A DNA stretch of 64,000 bases from Saxibacter everestensis (GTDB taxonomy: Bacteria; Actinomycetota; Actinomycetes; Actinomycetales; Brevibacteriaceae), in NCBI RefSeq assembly GCF_025787225.1, contig NZ_CP090958.1, forward strand, positions 3,984,524-4,048,523. Direction: 5' to 3'. Shown piece by piece: positions 1 to 8,257 of the stretch. The stretch's first letter is position 1. Each line of letters starts with the position of its first letter. Below the pieces are notes generated by a model, which was not told the origin of the DNA, searched no databases, and saw only the letters and a program-made list of their open reading frames with translations. The translations under genes were made by a program, and so were the position numbers.

Positions 1-197
1 CGTCGGGTACGGGGAATGCCGTCGGGGTGGGGAGCTATCTGGTCGGCGGCACAGCGACAATCAGCCTATGCGCAGGAAGCTGATTGCGGCCGGCGTGCGA
101 CAGGGTCGTGACTGAATCGGTATCGACGCGGCTTGTCCGTCCGGGATAGGACGCCGAGAGCTGGAAGTGCCTCGGGTGTGCCGTTGGAGAGTCCGGC

Positions 198-678
198 TTA
201 TCCCACCACCAGGTTCTGATGGCCGTCGATCAGCTCCCGCACAATGTCAAGGTGGCCGGCGTGGACGGAAGTCTCGGCGAGCACGCGAAACACGACCTCG
301 CGCCCGTCGCGCATCGGTGGTGCGGCGAACTCGTTGGCGGGTGGCCACCATCGGGGAGCGGCATCGAGGTCGGCCTCCGCAAGGACCTCGTCACTTCGGG
401 TGATCGCACGTTTATAGACGTTGATAGCTTCCTTGCCGGTCATCGGCTCCGACGCCCAACCATTGTGAAGGGCCCCGATTGCGCGAGCGTCGCCACCGAG
501 TACAGCCGCGATCGACGAACATCTCGTCGTCAAACGCGAGGTGGTTGAGGAGCTGCGTTATCGTCCAACCGGACGGGGCCATTACTCGGTGCATCGCGGC
601 CTCCGCGAGCCCGTCCACGGCTTGAAGCACGTGGCTGCGCTCGTTCGCCAACTGAGCAAGCAGTTGCGCGTCACTCAC
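198..678 (-). pseudogene. DinB/MDMPI-type protein gene broken by a frameshift
   Basis: Two minus-strand pieces in different frames together make one mycothiol-transferase-like (DinB superfamily, DUF664-like) protein of about 160 residues. The first piece starts with GTG at 678 and gives the N-terminal helix with the typical segment APSGWTITQLLNHLAFDDE. The second piece continues after a frame change at about 515-530 and ends at 198 with the C-terminal helix containing VHAGHLDIVRELIDG. The GTG start overlaps the stop of the upstream VOC gene by four bases, so the two were once translationally coupled. The break could be a real pseudogene or a sequencing error. Family members are metal-binding four-helix proteins acting with thiol cofactors, and the substrate cannot be told. 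Confidence 0.7.
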
Positions 679-1088
679 GCCTCAGGCTCATATCCAACGA
701 GCCAATGAAGGCCATGACGATCAATGACCTGGCCATCCGATGCACCCCAGGGCTTTGGCGCGAGGGCATCGACAACCGACCCGCCAACAGCGAGTTGGTC
801 GAACCACTCATGGAGAACCGCCGGTTCGGCGGTCCCCAGCAGCGATAACATGATGCCTTCGGGCCGGGCCGTTTTCTCTCCGGCTGCTGCATCCGCTCCC
901 GCCAGAGCAACCACGCCTTTAAGCTCTCCATGAGCTATCGCGCCTGCCGGACCGTCTTTCCTACTGAAGTCCTCGTATGTGTGCAAGGAGAGCTCGCCGC
1001 CGAAAATGCCCGCGTAGAAGTTCAGCGCGTCCCGCGCGGTTCCGGGGAAACTGACATAAATCTGAGGTGCCGGCGTGCGGGTGGTCAT
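675..1088 (-). CDS. VOC family (PhnB-like) protein
   Basis: This 137-residue protein has the PhnB/3-demethylubiquinone methyltransferase-like fold of the vicinal-oxygen-chelate superfamily. Visible family marks are the N-terminal IYVSFPGTARDALNFYAGIF strand-helix, in which a target folds around the first beta-alpha-beta unit, the central MLSLLG strand, and the C-terminal segment PWGASDGQVIDRHGLHWLV. The length is normal. It is the first gene of a two-gene unit, since its TGA stop overlaps the GTG of the broken DinB gene downstream. Proteins of this type bind small molecules or metals, and most have no proven reaction. The family call is secure but the function is unknown. Confidence 0.85.
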   Translation of the reverse strand: MTTRTPAPQIYVSFPGTARDALNFYAGIFGGELSLHTYEDFSRKDGPAGAIAHGELKGVVALAGADAAAGEKTARPEGIMLSLLGTAEPAVLHEWFDQLAVGGSVVDALAPKPWGASDGQVIDRHGLHWLVGYEPEA

Positions 1089-1254
1089 GGTCGTGATGGT
1101 GGGCTCCAGCCGTCTCGAAGGTGCTCAGGTTTGTCCAGATGCGTCTTACCGTAATTACGTCGCTGCGTGATTACAAGGCTCAAGTCTGCTTCCGCCTAGA
1201 CGGGATCGACAGGGTTTTTGCGCCTGGCGCGGCGGCTCCGGGCTGGCAGCATCG

Positions 1255-1788
1255 TTAGCTGACGTCCACGTCCCATTCGTGGTGGATCAGATCGTGCAGC
1301 AGATACCGGGCGAGTGAGTCGACTGTGAACAGGGAGCCGTTGCTGCGGGATCCGGTGCAATTCCAGTCTTCGGGCCGCATTGACCGGAGCCGCTCGCTGA
1401 CCGCCGCCCCATGTACGGCGATCTGACCGGCAACCGTGCGCGGATTCTGCAGCGGGTACTCGCCGGTAAGCGCAGCCTGGTCGGGGTCCCAATCGTCGAA
1501 ATGCGCATCGTCCTGGCTGAGCATGAGCGCAAATCGTTGATCGAACACCGCCAGGGCATCGCGGATATGGCAGCCATATTCGAGCGGTGACCAGATGGTG
1601 ATCTCGGGACGGATTCGCACGTCGTCGGCGGCAAGCCGGGCGCGCCAGAAATTCACGGTGTCATCGATGCGGTCCGCGAAGTCGTCGCGATCGAAATCAG
1701 TTGAGTTGAAGCCGCATTCCGGGCACGGACGGTCCAGAACCCAGGTCCAGTCCTTGGTGTCCCGGGGTGGTGGCGGCAAGGCGTTCAT
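1255..1788 (-). CDS. DinB superfamily protein (mycothiol-dependent type)
   Basis: This 177-residue protein matches the actinobacterial DinB/MDMPI-like group that opens with a CPECGFN motif (residues about 19-25, a possible knuckle) followed by a four-helix bundle. Potential metal ligands are the histidine in YGCHIRDALAVFD and the C-terminal HDLIHHEWDV histidines, spaced as in mycothiol-dependent enzymes. The ATG at 1788 is preceded by a purine-rich stretch. The gene stands alone. Together with the broken DinB gene at 198-678 and the one at 33411 it shows expansion of this superfamily, as is usual in mycothiol-producing actinobacteria. The substrate is unknown. Confidence 0.85.
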   Translation of the reverse strand: MNALPPPPRDTKDWTWVLDRPCPECGFNSTDFDRDDFADRIDDTVNFWRARLAADDVRIRPEITIWSPLEYGCHIRDALAVFDQRFALMLSQDDAHFDDWDPDQAALTGEYPLQNPRTVAGQIAVHGAAVSERLRSMRPEDWNCTGSRSNGSLFTVDSLARYLLHDLIHHEWDVDVS

Positions 1789-1873
1789 GTCTTGAGAATA
1801 ACCCCACGCAGATGCGGCTTCCGGCGTGGATTACGGATGTCGCCGAGCCGTGCAGCGCGCGCGGTGACGGGCC

Positions 1874-2254
1874 GTGCGGCGCGGGCGCGGTGACGGGTTT
1901 CTTCCACGAATGGGTTTGATCAACCGCTGGGCGGCCGATCAAGGCAGTAACACCATCCGTACCGACGCCGCTGTTTCAGCGATTTCCCAGATCCTGGAGA
2001 TCATTCTGCAGATCAATGACTCCCAGTCCACTATTGCTTCCGCCGTGGAGGAACAGACCGCGACGACCAACGTAATGGGTCGCAACGTTGCGGAGGCGGC
2101 GACGGGGTCGACCAGTATCGCGGGCAATATCGCGGTTGTCGCCCGAACGGCATCCGACACGACGGCGGCTGCCGCCAGTACCAGTGAGGCCGCCGATGAG
2201 CTGGCGGATATGGCTGCGGAGATGAAGCAGCTGGTGGGTCAGTTCAGCTACTGA
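1874..2254 (+). pseudogene. C-terminal remnant of a methyl-accepting chemotaxis protein
   Basis: From about 1945 the reading frame encodes the tail of a chemoreceptor signalling domain: an AISQI-like helix, then INDSQSTIASAVEEQTATTN, the usual helix just after the hairpin tip, and a final coiled coil ending in a QLVGQF motif. The ligand-binding, membrane, HAMP and hairpin-tip regions are missing, so about 80% of a normal receptor is absent. The first 20-25 codons are unrelated GC-rich sequence containing a direct repeat of gcgcggtgacggg near 1858-1896, which may mark the junction. No other chemotaxis gene is in the window. I read it as a non-functional fragment. Confidence 0.8.
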
Positions 2255-2303
2255 CGTCAGTTTTCGTACTCGCAGAGGTTTCGGCCCTAGGTTTCGGTGG
2301 CGA

Positions 2304-2981
2304 TCAGGTTTTGGGTTTGAGTCTTGGCGCAACGGCGGAGCGCTCTGCTGGAAAGACAGCGTCGAGAAGGCTCGCGTCCCCCTCGACTCGAATGAATGTA
2401 CGGGCTTGTTCAACCGTGATCGCACCAGCGGCAAGGCCGACGACGATTTCCGGGGCCGCTTCGATGACGGTTCCTGCCGCGTGTTCAGGGTGCGCGAATG
2501 CTCGTGGGCCGTGCTCGTCGACGTGCAGGACGATAGAGAACCCTTCGATATTCAGGCCGAGTTCTGCCGGCGGCGTTGCAGTGACGCCTCGTAGCAGCGC
2601 CGGCAACGCGAGAACCAGCCAGCGGGGGTGGAAGGAATCGTCGCCGCGTCCCGAGGCCACGAGCGGTGCTCCCCACCTGCCGAGAGCTTCCAGCGGTTCG
2701 CGAAGTTCAGCGCCCCACGGGGTCAGTGCATAGCGAATCCCAGCGTCTCCGAGTTGTCGTTGAAGGATGCCGTTTTCTTCCAAAGTGCGTAGCCGCTCAG
2801 CCAGGAGGTTAGTTGCGATGCCGGCGAGCGACGTCTTCAGCTCGTTGTAGCGCAGCGGCCCGGGCAGTAGCTCTCGGACGATGAGAAGGTTCCAGCGTTC
2901 CCCCACGAGGTCGAGCGCGCGGGCGAGGCCACAGAACTGCCCATAGGAGCGGGCACCGCGCCGCTTTACTTTTTCTATCAT
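2304..2981 (-). CDS. HxlR family winged-helix regulator
   Basis: The protein is 225 residues if started at the ATG at 2981. Longer in-frame extension upstream lacks family similarity. The N-terminal 100 residues are a standard HxlR DNA-binding domain: a CGLARALDLVGERWNLLIVREL helix cluster (in part), LRYNELKTSLAGIATNLLAERLRTLEENG recognition region, and a wing ending in YALTPWG. The C-terminal 110 residues are an SCP2-like domain of the type often fused to HxlR in actinobacteria. It is divergent from the DUF1761 membrane protein at 3064, and its own start codon lies inside a short palindrome, which suggests autoregulation and control of the neighbour. Confidence 0.88.
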   Translation of the reverse strand: MIEKVKRRGARSYGQFCGLARALDLVGERWNLLIVRELLPGPLRYNELKTSLAGIATNLLAERLRTLEENGILQRQLGDAGIRYALTPWGAELREPLEALGRWGAPLVASGRGDDSFHPRWLVLALPALLRGVTATPPAELGLNIEGFSIVLHVDEHGPRAFAHPEHAAGTVIEAAPEIVVGLAAGAITVEQARTFIRVEGDASLLDAVFPAERSAVAPRLKPKT

Positions 2982-2987
2982 GCTAGA
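2974..2987. promoter_or_regulatory. Candidate HxlR operator over the start codon
   Basis: A 14-base imperfect palindrome, TCTAtCATGcTAGA, matches at all but one of its seven paired positions and covers the HxlR start codon (2979-2981). It sits in an AT-rich patch unlike the surrounding sequence. HxlR proteins bind short dyads near their own promoters, so autoregulation is a reasonable inference. Confidence 0.4.
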
Positions 2988-3063
2988 TAATATCAACCCG
3001 TCATCCGAGCCATCACCCCAGGTCTCGAGCGGTGTGACATTCGGACATACCGAGGAGTAACGC

Positions 3064-3474
3064 GTGATCGAACTCAGCTGGCTCGGCGTCGTTCTCGCCA
3101 TCGTCGCGGGGATGCTCGTCGCGTTCATCTGGTATCAGAAAGGCCCCATTGCCCGTGCCTGGGAGAAGCTGACGGGAGTGACGCCGGAGCGGATCAAGCC
3201 CGTCCGGGCGAAAAGCATGGTCCAACTCTTCATCACGGTCATCGTGATGGCGCTCGGTCTGGCCGTGGCCATTAGCGTCACGGCACAGGCGACCGGGAAC
3301 GACTCGGTAGGGGCCGCGTTGCTCGTGGGGCTCGCACTGTGGGGGGCGTTCTCGGCGTCGACGCTCGTTCAGCACAACGCTTTCGAGATGAAACCCGCGA
3401 GGCTCACGGCTATCAACACCGGCTATCAGCTGTTGCTCTTTCTCGTGATGTCACTGGTGCTTGGCCTGCTGTAG
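3064..3474 (+). CDS. DUF1761 membrane protein
   Basis: This 136-residue protein has four predicted membrane segments (about residues 4-23, 50-72, 80-98 and 115-135). The first and second are separated by a charged loop starting YQKGPIARAWEKLTG, typical of DUF1761. A GAGGAG-type ribosome-binding site precedes the GTG start. The gene is divergent from the HxlR regulator, which probably controls it. The function of DUF1761 is unknown. Confidence 0.85.
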   Translation: MIELSWLGVVLAIVAGMLVAFIWYQKGPIARAWEKLTGVTPERIKPVRAKSMVQLFITVIVMALGLAVAISVTAQATGNDSVGAALLVGLALWGAFSASTLVQHNAFEMKPARLTAINTGYQLLLFLVMSLVLGLL

Positions 3475-3477
3475 AAC

Positions 3478-3796
3478 TCCACGTGCGGGCGCGCCTCCGA
3501 GACGATCATCTCGACCGGCTCAGGCAGGTTTGTTCGACCCCGACCACCGTTCGATCGTCCAGGAATCAGGTCTGAAACGAGCCCCATCGCAGTGTTGCCA
3601 CCTCTGCAGCAAGAACGTAAACCTGCCGACGTGAGATGCCCAGGTCTGACGCTGCAGCATCCGCGCGGCCGTGCCCCACGATCGGGAGATCTGTGAGTAA
3701 ACGATTCATCTTCGCCATCTTCGTGGCGTGCTCCCACGCGTTATCGCTCGCGGACAACATGCCGCGGTCTGGAACCTGCTCTCGAACGTCATCCAC
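3478..3796 (-). pseudogene. N-terminal remnant of a Mu-type transposase
   Basis: Two overlapping minus-strand frames together give the N-terminal DNA-binding part of a Mu/Tn552-like transposase. The first (3796 down to about 3575) has a helix-turn-helix with DLGISRRQVYVL. The second (about 3580 down to 3486) continues with LIPGRSNGGRGRTNLPEPVE, the basic linker that normally follows. The catalytic DDE core is absent. It abuts the damaged ABC permease at 3825, so transposition may have caused that damage. The assignment rests on motif layout, not a search. Confidence 0.6.
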
Positions 3797-3824
3797 CAGC
3801 GCCCTCTGTCCTCGGTAAGCCGTG

Positions 3825-4503
3825 TCATGCCGTTTTGGTGCGGAATGCGCGGAGTCCCCAGATGTAGCCGACCAGGGCGATGATGATGCACCAGGTGAGC
3901 GCGAATATCACGCTGTTACCTGCTTCGGTGCCGGTCAGCAGAGCGCGGACGCTATGGACGACGGGGGTGAAGGGCTGGAAATCGGCGAACCAGCGAATCC
4001 CGACAGCCATGGACGCGGTGGGCACGAACGCACTGGACAGGAAGGGCAGCACGGTCGAGATAATCTGCGCCAGACTGTTGGCTCCGGTGGGAGTCTTGGC
4101 CGCGAGGCCGATAGCGACGGCGAGCCAGGTGAGCGCGAACGCGAAGGCGAGGATGATCCCTGCAGCAGCGACCCAAGCGAGAGGGCTCCCAGCCGGACGG
4201 AACCCCATCAGCAGGGCCACAATGGTCACCAGGATTGCGGAGAGCAGGGTGCGGACGATGCCTCCCACGACATGCCCGGTCAGGACCGCACTGCGGGCGA
4301 TGGGCATTGTGCGGAATCGATCGATGATGCCCTCAGACATGTCAGTGGACACGCTGACCGCGGAGGGAAGGGCTCCAGCTGCGACAGTCATCACGAGGAT
4401 GCCCGGCGTGAGGAAGTCCACGTAGCTGAGCGTGCTTCCGGACCCGGAGAGGCCCGCGCCCAACCATCGCGGAGGTATCACGGGCAGCGGTCATGGTCGT
4501 CAT
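3825..4503 (-). pseudogene. ABC-2 type permease (DrrB-like) with an N-terminal deletion
   Basis: The readable part (4481 to 3825, 218 codons) is the DrrB family permease from just before the second membrane segment: SYVDFLTPGILVMTVAAGA, the loop MSEGIIDRFRTMPIARSAVLTG, and four further membrane helices. The expected start is the ATG at 4503, which overlaps the ATPase stop as ATGA and reads MTTMTAARDTSAMVGR, a normal DrrB beginning. From there the frame runs into the wrong phase. About 40 codons including membrane segment 1 are missing between VGR and the second part, with a net frame change. The exporter is therefore probably inactive unless an internal start yields a shortened protein. Confidence 0.75.
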
Positions 4504-5513
4504 CGGTGGTCCTCGGTCTGTGTGCTCTCGTCAGGGTTCGCGTTGGTTCTGATGCCGGTGAGGGCGAAGAACACGTCATCCAGGTCGGGTGTGTGCACGG
4601 TGATGTCCTCGATTGCCAGGCCGCTCGGTACCTCGTCCAGAACTCGTTTGATTGCGCCGCCGTCCGCGTCTAGCGGCACGCGCAGGATGAGCGAGTCCGC
4701 GTCGGGTGTGCTGCCAGGAAGGGCTTCTGCGGCGGCGTCGAGAATGCCTAAGTCGGTGAAACGCAGCGTGAGGTGCGCGCCGGGAACCTGCTGTTTGAGT
4801 TCGGCTGGGGTGCCCTGGGCGACGATTTGCCCGTGGTCGAGCACGGCGATGTTGTCGGCGAGTTCGTCGGCTTCCTGGAGGTACTGGGTGGTGAGGAACA
4901 CGGTCGCCCCGTCGGCGACGAGCTCGCGGACGATCTGCCACATCGTCTGGCGGCTGCGAGGGTCCAGGCCAGTGGTCGGCTCGTCCAGGAAGATCAATGC
5001 CGGGTTGCCCATGAGAGTCATCGCGAGATCGAGTCGTCGCCGCATTCCACCGGAGTAGGTGGCCGGAGGACGAGACCCCGCCTCGGTGAGGTTGAAGCGT
5101 TCCAGCAGCTTGCGCGCCCGCGCCTCCCTCTCGCCATTGGGAACGTGGTAGAGCTTCGCCATCAGCAACAGGTTCTCGAGACCGGTGAGCATGCTGTCCA
5201 CAGCGGAGAACTGTCCGGTCACCCCGATGCCGGCCCGAACCTTCGCGGGCGCGCGCCGGATGTCGTGGCCGAGCACCTCGGCGGTTCCCTCGTCCGGGAG
5301 ACGCAGAGTGGAGAGCAACTGCACCAGGGTCGTCTTGCCCGACCCGTTGGGTCCGAGCAAGGCGAAGACGGTCCCGCGCGGCACGGTCAGCGAGACGCCG
5401 TCCAGCGCGACGTTCTTCCCGTACGCCTTCCGAACGCCTGACACCACGATCGCGGGGGCCGTTACATCCACTCCGAGTACTGTCGGTGCTTGCCTGGACG
5501 CGCTGCCGCTCAC
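4500..5513 (-). CDS. DrrA-like multidrug ABC transporter ATPase
   Basis: This 337-residue ATPase of the daunorubicin-resistance (DrrA) family has Walker A GPNGSGKTT, the Q-loop in GVTGQFSAVD, signature YSGGMRRRLDLA, Walker B LIFLDEPTTGLD and the H-loop position replaced by glutamine (TTQYLQEAD), as is usual in this family. The C-terminal 90 residues form the DrrA regulatory domain. It should energise export by the adjacent DrrB-like permease, but that partner is damaged here. It overlaps the upstream small gene by four bases and the permease start by ATGA, so this is one operon, presumably controlled by the divergent MerR regulator. Confidence 0.92.
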   Translation of the reverse strand: MSGSASRQAPTVLGVDVTAPAIVVSGVRKAYGKNVALDGVSLTVPRGTVFALLGPNGSGKTTLVQLLSTLRLPDEGTAEVLGHDIRRAPAKVRAGIGVTGQFSAVDSMLTGLENLLLMAKLYHVPNGEREARARKLLERFNLTEAGSRPPATYSGGMRRRLDLAMTLMGNPALIFLDEPTTGLDPRSRQTMWQIVRELVADGATVFLTTQYLQEADELADNIAVLDHGQIVAQGTPAELKQQVPGAHLTLRFTDLGILDAAAEALPGSTPDADSLILRVPLDADGGAIKRVLDEVPSGLAIEDITVHTPDLDDVFFALTGIRTNANPDESTQTEDHR

Positions 5514-5788
5514 GGTTTACGCCCTTCGTCGAGGAGCCGATCCAACTCCGGTGCGGCGTCCGGGCTGCCGGCGTCGGAGAGCCGCTGCAGCTCGCGCACG
5601 TCGCGCTTCTCCACGGCGCGGCGGGTCAACAGACGTCCGGCGTGCTCACTGCCCTCGTCGAGCAGCTCGGAGAGCGCGTCCACATCATTGCGGGCATCGG
5701 CGAGATCGGCGAGCTGGTCCAGCGCGGTCTCATTGCCCTCGTCCGCGAGGGCGCGGAGGGTGTGTTCATCGAACTCGTAATTGGTCAT
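5510..5788 (-). CDS. Small helical acidic protein of the MerR-regulated exporter operon
   Basis: From the ATG at 5788 this is a 92-residue acidic, leucine- and alanine-rich protein built of repeated helix pairs (ALADEGNETALDQLADLADA and similar units), resembling short TPR/HEAT-like repeats. It is the first gene of the operon and its stop overlaps the DrrA start. A start further upstream at 5836 would read through the operator palindrome and is unlikely. Small proteins of this type accompany MerR-DrrAB cassettes in other actinobacteria from memory. The role is not known. Confidence 0.75.
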   Translation of the reverse strand: MTNYEFDEHTLRALADEGNETALDQLADLADARNDVDALSELLDEGSEHAGRLLTRRAVEKRDVRELQRLSDAGSPDAAPELDRLLDEGRKP

Positions 5789-5802
5789 GCAAACAGCCTG
5801 CA

Positions 5803-5823
5803 ACCTTGCCCTAAGGGCAAGGT
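5803..5823. promoter_or_regulatory. MerR operator, perfect 10-bp arms
   Basis: ACCTTGCCCT and AGGGCAAGGT form a perfect inverted repeat around a single A between the two divergent genes. On the minus strand TTGACC overlaps its outer edge as a -35-like hexamer, so the dyad fills a long spacer. This is the classic MerR promoter geometry, although the -10 (CAGGCT) is weak. Confidence 0.8.
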
Positions 5824-5841
5824 CAAGTACCATCATGAAGG

Positions 5842-6579
5842 ATGCTAACTATCGGGCAGCTCGCCACCTACGCCGGCGTATCGACCAAGGCCATCCGCGT
5901 CTACCACGCGAAGGGGCTGTTGACCGAGCCGGAGCGAGACGCCTCCGGGTATCGCCGCTACGACGCGCAGGCGGTCATCGACCTGACCCGCATCATCACT
6001 CTCGCCCAAGCCGGTGTTCCGCTGGCACGCATCCCCGACGTCTTGAACGCCGACGCCGAGACCGCCAATGAACAGATCGACAGGATCGACACTGACCTGC
6101 GCAACCACGTCCGCCAACTCCAAGAACGCCGTGTTCGCCTCCGGCACCTCGACCAACCGGACCGACTTTGCCTTCCTCCCGAGGCCGTCGAGTACATGAA
6201 CCGACTCCGCGCAATCGGGCTATCCGAACGCCACGAGCACGCCATTCGAGACGGCTGGATCCTCGGCCACGCCGTCGCACCAGACATCACCCGAGCTATC
6301 CTCCCCGCACGCACAGCCTTGCTCGACGATGACGAGTACGTTGCCGTGCTGTGCGGCTACGACGATGCCATCGACTGGGGCCCCGACGACCCCCGACTCA
6401 ACCAGCTCGCCGACGCGGCCGCACGACTCGCACGACGAATGACACTCGCCTCCGACGTCCCCGACTTCATCAAGGCATCACCAGAGACCATCGACATCCT
6501 TACTGGGCACCTCGGCATCGACAGCCCGGCATGGGGACGCCTCGACGAACTCCTCACTCGGCGACTGAACCAGGTATGA
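5842..6579 (+). CDS. MerR family regulator
   Basis: The 245-residue protein begins with a MerR winged helix (LTIGQLATYAGVSTKAIRVY, then GYRRYDAQAVIDLTRI) and a coiled-coil dimerisation helix around residues 75-110. The remaining C-terminal part of about 130 residues is a helical ligand-sensing domain of the kind found in drug-responsive MerR proteins. No clear ribosome-binding site with good spacing is present. It is divergent from the DrrA exporter operon across a perfect MerR palindrome, so it very likely activates the operon on sensing a toxic compound and regulates itself. The inducer is unknown. Confidence 0.9.
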   Translation: MLTIGQLATYAGVSTKAIRVYHAKGLLTEPERDASGYRRYDAQAVIDLTRIITLAQAGVPLARIPDVLNADAETANEQIDRIDTDLRNHVRQLQERRVRLRHLDQPDRLCLPPEAVEYMNRLRAIGLSERHEHAIRDGWILGHAVAPDITRAILPARTALLDDDEYVAVLCGYDDAIDWGPDDPRLNQLADAAARLARRMTLASDVPDFIKASPETIDILTGHLGIDSPAWGRLDELLTRRLNQV

Positions 6580-6725
6580 CTTTCCGGCGACACGAGCTAA
6601 GAACCTGCTGTCGTTGACCTTGTGAGCCGTGACAGTAGATCTTCACACCCACCTGCACAACCGTGACAATCAGGCGAACAGCAGTGCAGGCGACCGCGGG
6701 AAAGCCACACTCTTCGCTCGGTCAG

Positions 6726-7187
6726 CTAGGCGAACCAGGTTCCCGGCGGGCCAAGGAACAATAGGAAGCTGAATACGATTGTCACGCCGGCAATGGCGAC
6801 GACGACCGACAGAATTGGATTCCGAAGGATCCAGCTCTGAGTTTTCTCCAAGAGGCCAACCGGTGTCTCGCCGCCGGCAGCCAGTCGCCATCCGCCGGCC
6901 AACATGCCCTTGCGATCAAGTGACTTCTCCACCGGGATTGTGGCGTAGGGAATTATCGCGGAAACCACGGCGAGCAGCCCCGAGCGGGCCGGCCATTTCT
7001 GGTTGATCCATACGAAGCAGGTTCCGACGACGTAGCACAGGAATACGAACCCATGCAGGCCGCCGCCGATCCGAACGCCAAGTTCCGTCGTGTGAGTCAC
7101 GTATTTCAGGAATAGACCGATCAGCAGCAGCGTCCAGGTCACTGCTTCGGCGAACGCAATTGAACGGAATAGGGCGCGGGGAGCCAT
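6726..7187 (-). CDS. DUF3817 membrane protein
   Basis: From the ATG at 7187, with GAGGAG seven bases upstream, this is a 153-residue protein. It has the DUF3817 core: a first membrane helix with FAEAVTWTLLLIGLFLKY, a GxxHGxxFL-like second segment (GGGLHGFVFLCYVV), and a third helix ahead of the basic loop. A fourth membrane helix lies near the C-terminus (about residues 128-148). DUF3817 proteins are small membrane proteins of unknown function found next to many kinds of genes. The gene stands alone. Confidence 0.88.
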   Translation of the reverse strand: MAPRALFRSIAFAEAVTWTLLLIGLFLKYVTHTTELGVRIGGGLHGFVFLCYVVGTCFVWINQKWPARSGLLAVVSAIIPYATIPVEKSLDRKGMLAGGWRLAAGGETPVGLLEKTQSWILRNPILSVVVAIAGVTIVFSFLLFLGPPGTWFA

Positions 7188-7526
7188 GGATCTCCTCAAT
7201 TGGAAACGAGACCTCACCACGCTACCGCACACCTGTCGGTTGCCCTTATCGGCAAATCCAGGCGGCGTCTGAGGGTTACGCGCCACGCAAATTTTCGTAA
7301 CTGATTTGCGCGGCGGTGATTCTGGACTAGGATCAAGTTCTAGCTGTCCTGCGCGGGGCATGGTCCAACGGTCCTTAACGCGACAGCAAATCGGCAGACG
7401 CTCGAAATGGTCAACCGGATCGATCCCAATGCGGCCGATCGTCAAGCAGCTCGCAAGAGATGCTGACGATCCGCCCACCACCTGACCGCCAAAGCGTCAC
7501 GTTAGATGATCCTCACCCTGTCCCAT
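7188..7526. other. Non-coding stretch upstream of the TasA-like gene
   Basis: I see no gene here. In-frame upstream extensions of the DUF3817 gene run through it but show no family sequence. It should carry the promoters for the DUF3817 gene and the TasA-like gene, but no convincing -35/-10 pair was found. Confidence 0.4.
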
Positions 7527-7557
7527 GGGGTTGATACCGCAGCCGAGTGGTATCCCC
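7527..7557 (+). promoter_or_regulatory. Leader hairpin upstream of the TasA-like gene
   Basis: GGGG-TT-GATACC pairs with GGTATC-CCCC across a ten-base loop (7539-7548), giving a ten-pair stem with a two-base bulge. It ends about 36 bases before the ATG at 7594. It could be a leader stabiliser or an attenuator; nothing marks it as a known riboswitch. Confidence 0.35.
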
Positions 7558-7593
7558 CTGCCTTCGAAGTATCACCGGAAAAGGTCCATACAA

Positions 7594-8223
7594 ATGAAAA
7601 TCCCTAGCGCCCGCACCCGAAAAATCGCTGCCCTCAGCGCGGGTCCCCTCGCCGTGCTCATGGCAGGCGGCCTCGTCTGGCAGGGTTCCCAGGCAGCCTT
7701 CACCGCCGACACCCGCAACTCCGGCAATGCTTGGAGTTCGGGCCAGGTCATGCTCAGCGATGATGACCTGGGTGCGGCCGGATTCACCGTGCAAAACCTG
7801 GTGCCGGGCGCCACCGGCCAGAAGTGCATCGTCGTCACATCCGGCTCTAATGTGGCCGGAGAGGTGAGGTCCTATGTGCAGAACCTCTCCGAGTCGGCCC
7901 AGGGACTGGAAGATCACATTACTTTCCAGGTCGAACAGGGCACCGGCGGAACATTCAACAACTGCACCGGCTTCACGCCTGCCCCGGGCGCTCTTCCCCC
8001 GGAGTCACTGTCAGACCTGGCCGTGGGCAACCACGACTACGCCACCGGCGGGTCCAAGTGGGCGACGACCGGCAAGCCAGGTGAGAAGAGGACCTACCGG
8101 GGAACCTGGAAGTTCGACACCACCGGCATGACCCAGCAGCAGATCGATGCTCTGCAGGGCGCGCGGACCAGCATCGATCTGGTGTGGGAGCTGCAAAGCA
8201 ACGAGACGCCAACCCAGCCCTGA
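7594..8223 (+). CDS. SipW-dependent TasA/camelysin-like secreted protein
   Basis: From the ATG at 7594, with GGAAAAGG ahead of it, the product is 209 residues. The N-terminus has basic residues, a hydrophobic helix (AVLMAGGLVWQGSQAAF) and the SipW-type cleavage context AAFTADTRNSGNAWSSG seen in TasA/camelysin family fibre or matrix proteins. The mature part is a beta-rich domain with two cysteines (KCIVV and NNCTG). It is immediately followed by the signal peptidase fusion gene that should process it. The likely role is a cell-surface or matrix protein; polymerisation into fibres is inferred from the family only. Confidence 0.8.
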   Translation: MKIPSARTRKIAALSAGPLAVLMAGGLVWQGSQAAFTADTRNSGNAWSSGQVMLSDDDLGAAGFTVQNLVPGATGQKCIVVTSGSNVAGEVRSYVQNLSESAQGLEDHITFQVEQGTGGTFNNCTGFTPAPGALPPESLSDLAVGNHDYATGGSKWATTGKPGEKRTYRGTWKFDTTGMTQQQIDALQGARTSIDLVWELQSNETPTQP

Positions 8224-8257
8224 CAGATGGGATTGGATGCCCGTCAGGTAGCGGGCA

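Noticed and set aside
1..197. Possible 3' end of a gene on the left edge
   Set aside because: Frame 3 ends with a hydrophobic stretch before TGA near 81, but too little is visible to support a call.
3822..4673. Long plus-strand frame of 283 codons
   Set aside because: Antisense to the permease and ATPase genes; acidic, low-complexity translation typical of a GC-rich shadow.
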